Assembly (NCBI GenBank): GCA_910589415.1
Contig: OU342633.1
Location: 19,630,858-19,694,857 of the forward strand
Direction: 5' to 3'
Length of the DNA stretch: 64,000 nt
Origin: Malachius bipustulatus
Taxonomy: Eukaryota; Arthropoda; Insecta; Coleoptera; Melyridae
Position numbers and translations under genes: made by a program. Positions within the stretch are counted from its first letter, which is position 1. Every line of letters starts with the position of its first letter. The notes below the pieces were generated by a model, which was not told the origin of the DNA, did no database searches, and saw nothing but the letters and a program-made list of their open reading frames with translations. Below, piece by piece: positions 12,239 to 22,500 of the stretch.

Positions 12239-12971
12239 ATAATTATTTCTACTTACAGTCTCTCAGGTTGGGTGTTTATAGTCTCTCCTGTTGTTTTTTA
12301 TTCAAAGCTGCCACTAGTGCGAAAGCGTCACACTTCTAACGTCACTGTCAATAATTGTCAATACGGTCACGGTGTAATCTTTTTTATTTTTATTAATATT
12401 TTATGCAAATAAATAAAAATTGAAATCCTAAAATGATGAAATAGGAAGGAATACAAAAAAATAAACGTAACCGACCCAGTAATCATTTATCTCTTGAGAA
12501 GCAGATGTTTATATTTTTTTAGTTTCTCTTTGGTTAATTATTCTGAGTTGAGAATCTCGTTTCTTTTCCGTTTTGATCAAACTGACGTCACATTTTGGTC
12601 TTTTCGTCCACCATTTTTATCTTATTTTTTCCCTCTCTAAAGAAAAGGAAAAGATTCCTTCTTCCTTCTTCGACTCTTCAGCAAAAAAAGCAAAGAAGCC
12701 ATTCAAGAAAAAGTGTGTCAATTTCTATCACTGTATAAAATTGATCAAATACCTATTGGACGTAATAATTTGTTGATGTACGGAGTGTAAGTACCTATAA
12801 TCGGGAAGTTGAAGAGAAAAGTTTGGAATGCTCAGAATTGACCAGAAGTACGTATTTCAACATTTTGCTGACATAAACGTTTTATCAATATACCGATCTC
12901 TGTTATCTTTTAAAGCCTCTGAAACAATTTTTTTGTTGCATACGCCACAGCAGCAAATGAAGTAGACCAAA
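12239..12971. other. promoter/5' UTR region of the BTB-FLYWCH gene
   Basis: No ORF of note. TACGCCACAG ending at 12950 is a good splice acceptor with a T-rich tract before it, so the coding exon at 12972 probably follows a 5' non-coding exon. Confidence 0.4.
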
Positions 12972-15900
12972 ATGGAAGGTGAACAGTTTTCCTTGTGCTG
13001 GAACAATTTCCACAGTAACCTTAGTAGTGGTTTTCATGCCCTCCTCAAAGAAGAAGACTTGGTAGATGTTACACTTGCTGCTGAAGGGAGATTCCTTAAA
13101 GCCCACAAGACTGTCTTATCTGTGTGTAGCCCGTTTTTTAAGGAACTTTTTCGGGCAAACCCGTGCAAACACCCCATCGTAGTGTTACAGGATGTAAAGT
13201 ATGGGGCCCTTTGTAGCTTATTACAATTTATGTATCAGGGTGAAGTGAGTGTGAGCCAAGAAGAAATACCCACCTTTATGAGAGTCGCAGAAACTCTAAA
13301 AGTGAAAGGCCTGACTGAGAGCACTGCTTCGTCTGTACGTATTTTTTATTTTCTTATCTTTTGCTTATGTTACAGAAAATATGATGCTCAGATGTTTAGT
13401 TGGGATAGTTTCTTATGTTGAGTATTTATAAAATTATTAATATTTACTGCTTTGTGCTGACGTCCCCAATATCTCTAAAAACACTGACGTGTGACATGCT
13501 GACATGTCTGTTTTCTACTTCTGAAAATATCATCTTTTTGGTCTCATGGCAGCATGGCATCAGTACCTAACAATTTACATATCACAAAACTTGGTGCTCA
13601 GCAGGGAAGGTGGTAATAATCTGAACTTGTAGCCGGTTACTCATTACGCGGTGCTTGGCAAGTGAATTATTTGCAGAATACGTGCGAGTACTTGTGCAAG
13701 TAAAAGTCAAATCATTTAGATCCGTGTGGCAGAGCTGGTGAAGTATGGTGCGACCAAGTATTCACAAGTACTCAGCAAGTACTGAGTAGCCGGCTTAACA
13801 TGAATTTGAACCAAGTTTGCTTCCTCCTTTGCTAATTGAAATTATACAGGGTGTTGAAAAATGTATTTAAAATATTAAGTATGCCTGGTGTTGGGAGATT
13901 TTAACACGTTGACGACGGAACGAGCCCAAAACGGCTCGTATCGGTTATGTCTGATATACGGCATACAAATCGTGCATCCTTCATCAACTTACGACGCTTA
14001 TAATTCCGCTATCTCTTACCACACCGCGCCCCGTTGAATGTAGCTATGGATAGAGCATAACATGAGTATGACGTGGGTACTGCGAACAGCGTCGTGCGGG
14101 CCTTTTTCGCGCCGTTCCGTATACAAGTTATATTTATTACTTATATACGGTACGGGACTTTTCTGGCCCGTTTCTCGGTCTTTTTCATTTGAGTTTTAGT
14201 ATGATATTGACCATAGATGAACATAGGCCATAATTATAGTTGTTTATGAGTCTGTACATCATTTTTTTTATATGGAAAGCCGAGGTAAAAGAATTGTAAA
14301 GCCGGTATTATTTTAATTTTTTTCCCAAAATACACGATACGGGCCTTTTGAGGTTCGTATTAAAATTTTTCTCTTATAATAACGATACGGGACTTCCAAG
14401 ACCCGTCCTGACGCAACCGAAATAACCGAATGTTCTCTTGTACCTAACAATGCGGTACGTTACCAGCTTGCATGCCTTAGTTCCGTATTTTTCGGATAGA
14501 TGACACTACACTCATGCTTTGCATACGAGCCTTAAAAGGCCCGTACCGTAAATTAAAATGTATTGGTACGTGCCCTTAAAGGCCCGTATCGCTCGAATGA
14601 AAACACCATAAACATCGCTGCCGTCGTCAACGTGTTAATAATCAAAACTTCAATAATGGAAATATTTACCCTGGTGAGCAAAATAATATGGCGACCCCAA
14701 AAAATTGCCATCAATTTTATTTTTGGTAAAGCTGCTTTTTCTCAACTATTTTTGATTATTTGATTAAAATTTTCTAAATGTCAGCTGTGAAAAAGTGTAC
14801 AGAAACTGACATTATGTCATGAAATTACCAAAAAAGCCGTTTTCGAGAAGCGGCAAGCAGAAACTTACGTTTGGTAGAACATTTTTGACTTTCCGCTTCT
14901 ATGAAGTTGTGCTCTTCTTTTTTATTGCTACAGAAAAAAGTTGGGTATGCCGTATGCCTTAGAGGGATGAATTTAGTCTGCCACTTTACTTATCTGCTAA
15001 TAACATGAATAAATATTTAAAGGAAACCAATGGAAACGGTTTTGAGAATAAGAAGACGTTTGGATTGCCTGACACGAGGGAATTCATGAAACGACCGAGG
15101 CCAGTCAAGAAAGTCATCAAACCGATCCAGCATTTACGACCGATAGAAAACGCTTCAAACTCGGTGAAATCACCTCAGCCCCCGTTAAAGAAACCCCATT
15201 TAGACGAACCCGTCAACGTTCCGTCTCCCCAACCGCAGGCGATCCTGCCGAAACCTCAAGCTCCCCAAGCGCAGACCCAATCGAATCTCCCATCCGTGAT
15301 CGATTACACACCTCCGTTGATAACCCCGAAACTGGAGCCGATAGATGCCGCCGACGACAATTCTTCCGATCAGTTCATGGACGACCGGTTCGATATGGCT
15401 TCGTTATTGGACACGAAAATCGTGGAACCCTCGCCTTCGTCGCAGTCTTCAAGCGGTTGGACTCCAGATACGGGAAATATGCAAGACAGTTCGACTCCAG
15501 GTTAGTAGTTGTTGTTTTTTTCGTTATTTTTTTACTGTAGGCTCTATAGTATTTGTATTTGTATAGGTGGTCGTTATCATTAAGCAATTCTTTCTGTTGA
15601 TGTGGTGTTGCTTTATTGTAACACATACCTATAATACACATACACCGAGTTGGATAAATGTTCTAGCTCTAGCACTTTTGCATCTTAGCATGTAGCACTT
15701 ACAGTCAGTTGTTGTTGATCTAATCTTGAGAAATAATTTATTAGACTTCGGTAGTACCGGTACCGGTTCCAGTTCCAGTATCAGTACCAGTTCGAATTTA
15801 TTTCTACACCTTTGATTTTGCATGTCATTTTGCAAATTTAAACGACTTTGTTCAAGTTATATTTGCAATTCAGGGGGTTCCTAAATACCAGGTACATGCG

Positions 15901-16476
15901 AAACGTTACCGATCTACAGGGTGTTGAAATTTGAAGATTTTTTTTATCGTGAGGTTAGTCAAACTTTAGTCAAACAATTACTCACACAGGTTCATTCCAG
16001 TTTGAATTTTTAACAGGCAGTTCCGGTTCCGACTAAATTGTCAAGATTGATGGAAATGAGAAATTATCCAAAAAGGACTGTTGGACCATTTTAAAAATTT
16101 GAATTTCGTCCAACGAATTAGAGGAAATTATTTCTTTTTTTTTCTTGATAACGGTTGCAGATGCAAAAAAACTATAGGAGACCAAAAAGTTTCTAAATAA
16201 AACTATTTTAGAATCTACCAGCGGCATTTCGCAAAAAAGTTCAGAAGTGCAGAAATTCTTGGATTTCTCATTTCATTGACAAAAATTTGGTAGTCGCATT
16301 AAAAAAAAAACACTAACCTTCAAATTAGACCCCCGGTTTAAAATCAGGGTACCCATTAGATGACCCCCACCTACAATTTTTTTTTCAATATTCTGTTATC
16401 TACCGCACCTTCAGAGTTATTCTCATGGATCTTTTAAAATGAGAAATGGTGGTATGTCGTACAGTATAACACTCTG

Positions 16477-16512
<36 letters not shown>

Positions 16513-19500
16513 CCAATTATATTTATAACTCTATAAATTTATAATGATTGTGACTTTCAACATGCCACGAAAATTTTACTGAAATTTTGATTAACCAGTA
16601 AAATAAAAAGTAAAAATTTTGAAATTAAATAATCGGGAGTGTTGATAAAGTGAAGTGAAGTATCCAAAGTGAAAGTAAATCAATAAGTTTTAATTGTTTA
16701 AATACCGATACTTTTTTATTTATATGGCATTCATTGATGCGTGAGAAAATTGACCCCAGTTAATATCTGATCGACTCTAAGGTATTCTAATTGAAGAGAA
16801 AAAACTTTTCAACAATTTAGAAAACAATTTCTTAGGTAAATTGTTTTAAAAAAATACATTTGAACAGCCATTTCAATTGAAAGGGTGTCCAGAGAAGATA
16901 GGAAATGTCAAATATAAGATTTGACAGAAAAATGATCTCTGCTTTCACGGCTTTTAGTATATTATGGACTGAATAATTATATACATATCTATTTTTTAAA
17001 ATAGGTTACAGGATATTATGTGCATGCGCATGTATTTCTATTCCTTTATATATCTCATTTTTCTCTTTTGTTAGTTACCTAATCTTTTTTCATATATTTT
17101 TTTTTTAAATTTTGGAATTACCTACCCTACAACTGTAATAAAAGTAAATTTTTTTCTCGAAAACAATTTGGGACGTTATAATCTTCCAGTTTATTATGTA
17201 ATACACCCTACTTAAGTTAAAGGCATGTGAATCTCACTTCTTTAGTAATTTTTACAATTTTATTATTATTTTTCTCGTTGTATGTATAGATATTTTTTCG
17301 AGCTCTGTACAAATAGATGTTTTCTCTGAATATTAAGTAATTTTGTTGTACTCAGTAGATGATTGTATATAATTTTGCATGCTTTGAAATGCCATATAAA
17401 TATAGCGATCGAGTATTTGGTATTTGTCATTTAAAACTGTTGTTTTATACACAGGAACAATACAGTGCATCCTCGGACGAAGGGGAAATCCAAGGTTAAT
17501 AGTCGACGGGCACGTCTTCTATAAGAAAAGCACGTACAAAGGGAAAGCGTTCTGGTATTGCAAAAATAGCAGGACTCCGGAGAAATGTCAGGCGGTGTGC
17601 TGGACCATGAACGGGAACATAGTGAAGTGGCCGTACATGCACACGCATCCGGTCATTCCGGACGTTTTTAATCCCGAAGAAGACACAGAAGTTCCTATCG
17701 AAAGCCTGCAGCAAGTCTTGTGGCAGACGTCTCTTTGTTAGTGCGTCGTCTTGTAATTGGTATACGAAAGTTGAGGCACAGAACGGTCGAATAAATTTAA
17801 GAATTGAATTTTACTTTTGCCGGGTCTATCACTGGTCGAAATAACTTGTAGTAGCCATATTTTTTTTTATGACCATTGTCGTATGAATGAATGTTACCTC
17901 CATTGGATGAAATGAGAAAAGTAGAATTTCTTTAATAGGCTTTAATGTCCATTTTACTTCTATTGCTGGAGGTTGCTGTTCAAGATTTCTTCATGATCCG
18001 TTGTAAGATATTTATATAGGGTGTTAATAATTTAGATTTTGAATGTGTAAAAAATAAATATTTGCTCTCCTGTACATTTTAGAGCAAACAGGTGGAGAAT
18101 TGATTCAGAATATTCGTGATACTATACTATTACAAAAAATACCTACAAAATCGCTTGGGCTGAAATTATTATTTATTAGTTCATTGACAATGGTTATTTA
18201 AAATGATCTGACTGTATAATTACTGAGATTGGCTCGGCTGGTTAAATTTTAATTTGTTATCTTTAATCAGAATGTGACCGTGTTCGCAGGTTGAAACATC
18301 TTCCTTATAAGTTTAGATGCCTTGTTGTCTTCTGTTTATTTTAATGTACTTTAGAAGGATCTGAATGTTTTGTAAATGAAGGTTTTATTTTGTCGGGTTG
18401 GCGTTTTTTTACTGGGAGCATTAGAAATATTATAATAGTTCTAAGAATGAGTTTAATACCATTGTATTATTGATTTTGGATTAAGATTAATCGTGTATTT
18501 AACATGTAATCCTGCTAAGTGACGGAATTTAATTTTTGTGCTGTTTTGCTTGATTATAATTCCTCCACAAGACTTGAACCGGTATTAAAAATATAGGTAA
18601 ATCGTTTCAGGTTTCCATTGTCAAAAAATATATTGAAAATATCTTTCAAATGTGAGTTCTTTGAGAAGATATGAGAAATGAGAAGAAAATTCTTCCTCTT
18701 GATAGTTTGAGGCCTATTTTACCAAGCATTTTGGTTAGACAAAAAAATTCTTAAAGCTGTTTGAAAATAAAGAAATCCGTAATGCAGAGTTCAATTTGAA
18801 TTCAGTTCATAGAGCAGATTACAACCAAATACGCTAGACTATAATACGTCCAACTTCGACTGAAAACCGGCAGCGAGGCGACGCTAGCGAACCTGGCGGC
18901 TTGAGGACCGCTACAGTTGTTCTACTGGGCCCGGAATAGAGATGGGAAATACTGTTAGTGGAGCGAAATTCGGTGTAAAAGTCGCTCCGTTATCGATTTT
19001 TTTTTTTGACGTATAACCAGGTCAGACCTAATAGGTTTTGTTCATTGCATAATTTTGCATTCAAAACGGCTATTTACGACATTTTTGGGTAGGTCACGAC
19101 TTTGATATTTGAAAAAAACATAAAAATTTATGATTTAAAAAAATTGTACTTTTGAACATTTACATGACTATATCTTATATGACTATAGTCTAATGTATTT
19201 GGTATTTCTCTAAACGGTATTTCTTAGACGGTTCCAGCACAGAATAGACTTAATTCTGTGCCTCTACCATTCGTGCAAATCAGATTTTCAACAGCATCCC
19301 CGGTGGTCTCACCCAGTCCTAGTCGAGCATGAATTTAAAAATCGATGGCATGATAGTCCCGGATCATTACAGTAGGTAGGAGTTAGATTTATTTGTTAAT
19401 AAAATGTTAAATTTTTTAAAGAGTAACGAGGCTAATTATTGTTTTTTTTTTTCTTTTTTTGTTTTCTAGCATACATATTTAGGTAGGTATTATACGTATA

Positions 19501-22500
19501 CCTATATGTAGGTATCTTCATTGTTTTTTCTCACAAGACTGAAATAAATGAAAAAAAATTTTTTTTGCTTATTTCACATTCCATCTCAAGTATTTTTTCA
19601 TTATATGTAATACAGTTACATATTTACATTTTTATTTGATAATATTGTGTTATTACTTATAATTTTTAAAGAGTCAAGTATACCTATTCTATAATTATTC
19701 CTTTTTTGTTTTCTGGCTTGAAATTTTTACTTTTTTAAATTTTCTTAGAGGACCGAAGTAGCCTTGCATAACTAGTCAGTAGGTACTCAACGATCCCATA
19801 GAGAAATATCGGGTCCGGGGTCTGGGTATAATGATTAAGTATCAAGCAAGCAAAAGTAATCAAGTAATCAACTCAACGTATCAGATACTTGTGACTAATG
19901 TATCAATATCTACTCGATACTGTTATCTGTTGCACATCACTATGGTGCAGTGTGTAAGTTGCAACTCGCGACACTCGATGGCGCTGCCACAGCGGCTGCC
20001 TTCGAAATGCATGTAAAATTGCCGGAGTTGGACGTATTATAGTCTAGTGTATTTGTTACAACCAAATAGCCTTGTGATAGTATTCCAGTTCATATTAGAT
20101 TATTACTGTTAACAACTTTGGTTTTCATTTTACAATTCCCATATTCTTTGTAATTTTTTTTATTATGTTAAAAAATGATTTTATGAATGAGTGCTTTTTT
20201 TATAAATTTCGTAATTACATTATTATTTATTATTTGATTCAGTAGTGAACAAACTATCTTAAATGAAGAGAGCAGCCTGTATGCACCAAATATAAATATA
20301 TTTGACAATGGTTATCTGAAAACATCTGATTTTAGTTGAATTATTTATTTAAGTTTGTTACTTTTCAGTATTGAACATTTTTGTATTCACTCCAGAATTT
20401 CATTTTATTTATTTTTTTAACATTTTCATTTAAATTGAAAATTTGTTTTATTATACGTAGTGAGCAATATTAAGAACCACTGTGTTTTATGCCGTTTCAG
20501 ATATTTTAATTATGTTCACTCCACATTATTATATTTTGATATACTACTGCATAATTAAATAAGGTTTAGTATTTGTAACATTAATCAGTGTTGAAATAAA
20601 ACTGTTTTTAATTTCTGTAACTTCCGAATAAAATAATTTTACTTTTGGTTTTTCTGAATTCTTTCTGAAAGCTGGTTAATTAAAACTGAAGTTAATTCCC
20701 TTTGTATTGTAATTATCATAATTATCCACCTTTTCATTGGTCAATAATAGTTGACAGTCTATTCCAAAAATCAGCACTCTGCTAGGAGTGAACTATTGAG
20801 ACTGAATGACATGAAAAAACAATATGACGGTGATAAGAAACTTTGTTGTTGGCTATCAAAACCCTATAGGATCTAGTTGGCTTTGAAAATTTTTACAAAA
20901 AATAATTAATTTTCAATAATAATAATAAAAATGGATGATATAGGAAATTTCAAATTTTCAGTATGAATAAAAATTAATTTTGCAGCTTTCTCATTATCGT
21001 CCCTATCAACATGTAAAAGTGCTGGAATTAACAATGTAATGAGAGGTACTTACAGTAGTTCTATTTAAATAAATCTGGGACAGTTTCAATTTTCAAGTGT
21101 AAATGTGGCTTGTGAATTGAACGGTGTCGGTGTTACCATGGTGTCAGCAAAGGTGAGTCTATATTTATTTGTTGAAGTAAAAAAAAACATTAATTTTCTC
21201 ATTAATTACGATAAATATTATTATTATTACTTCTAGGGTAGGTTCAAAGCCCTTGTACTGAAGCTTGCACTTATTGTACCCCTTTGGATAATTATCTCAT
21301 CAGTCCCGTCTCCCGAAAGTATTTCAGTATGAGTCCAATGGGTGCTTGTTCTATTTCTTTTGGTTCTGCCATTTCGGTCCCAAATACTAGAAGTCTAGTT
21401 CCCTCTAGTGCTGGGGGTATTCACACATTAGGTGGTGTGGGATTTCCTCCCCCTCCCCACATTTGCAGTCTGGGATATTTTTCACTCTTATTATTGAGAG
21501 GTGTCATTAGTGGGCAGTGTCCTGTTAGAAGTCCAATTGCCCATCTCGGCTGGTGCTTACTCAGCTTTTTCAGTTACATCTTCTCTGCTCCCTCTACCCG
21601 TTACCCACCTAGTCGCTTGAACAGCACCCCAGTTAGGTTTAGGTGAGGTCTATTGAAGTTGCTCTATTTTCTCCCTTGAGGATAATAATTAGTTGTTGGC
21701 CTTTTGTGTCAGGTTTCCTGTCCACTAGGGTCCACGTTTCTGGTTTTAATCCTGGGTTTTGAGTTCCCAGTCTTTTTTGGATTTTGATTGATGATAAATA
21801 AAACACTAATGTTTTAAAAGATTCTACTGATTTATATTGCTGGATATTAACGTTACACGTGTTTCACTACTTTGTGGCATCTTCAGACGTATGTAAATAA
21901 AATTATTATTTATGAGCAACGGTTCTATATTGCTGAATGCAAAGGAAAAGTTATCTAAATTACAGAAACCTGGAATTTATCGATTAAGCTGTTCTCATTG
22001 TAATTCAGTTTATATAGGACAGACTTGTAGAAACCTAGAAATTAGATACAATGAACACCTAAACTCCTACAGACTCAAACATCCAGAAAGATCAAATTTT
22101 GCAAAACACCTAATAGAAAACAATCACACTCTAACAGCAAACAACAAAATTGAATTACTTCATCATTGTGATCATTATTTTAAATTAAATTTTCTTGAAT
22201 CTCTAGAGATCCACCGACATTTACATAATCAACAATACACAGTAATAAGTGAACAACTAGACACATATCGTTCTCCACTACTTGATTTTCTTCTTGATAT
22301 CAGCGATTAAGAAGATTCTGAAGAAATTATATTATGATCTAGTTAGTTCTGTTAAATCTAGTTAGTACTTGTTTTATGATCACTTAGGTTACCATACTGT
22401 TGCTATGTTACTATATCAATAATTTTATTTACATACGTCTGAAGATGCTATACAGTAGTGAAGCACGTGTAACGTTAATATCCAGCAATATACATCAGTA

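Larger units (their letters stand above)
15501..17454 (+). other. BTB gene intron 2 (to first FLYWCH exon)
   Basis: The donor is CAG|GTTAGT at 15501 and the acceptor TATACACAG ends at 17454. It contains the MITE at 15917-16476 and the ATA microsatellite that follows. The remainder is AT-rich and non-coding. Confidence 0.6.

Noticed and set aside
14934..15004. Upstream acceptor for BTB exon 2 (GCTACAG at about 14934)
   Set aside because: In the required phase it runs into TGA at 15004 before the linker frame, so the acceptor at 15022 was preferred.
21284..21646. Plus-strand 120-aa ORF in a GC-richer patch
   Set aside because: The minus strand reads LINE RNase H-like sequence here, so the plus ORF is a shadow.
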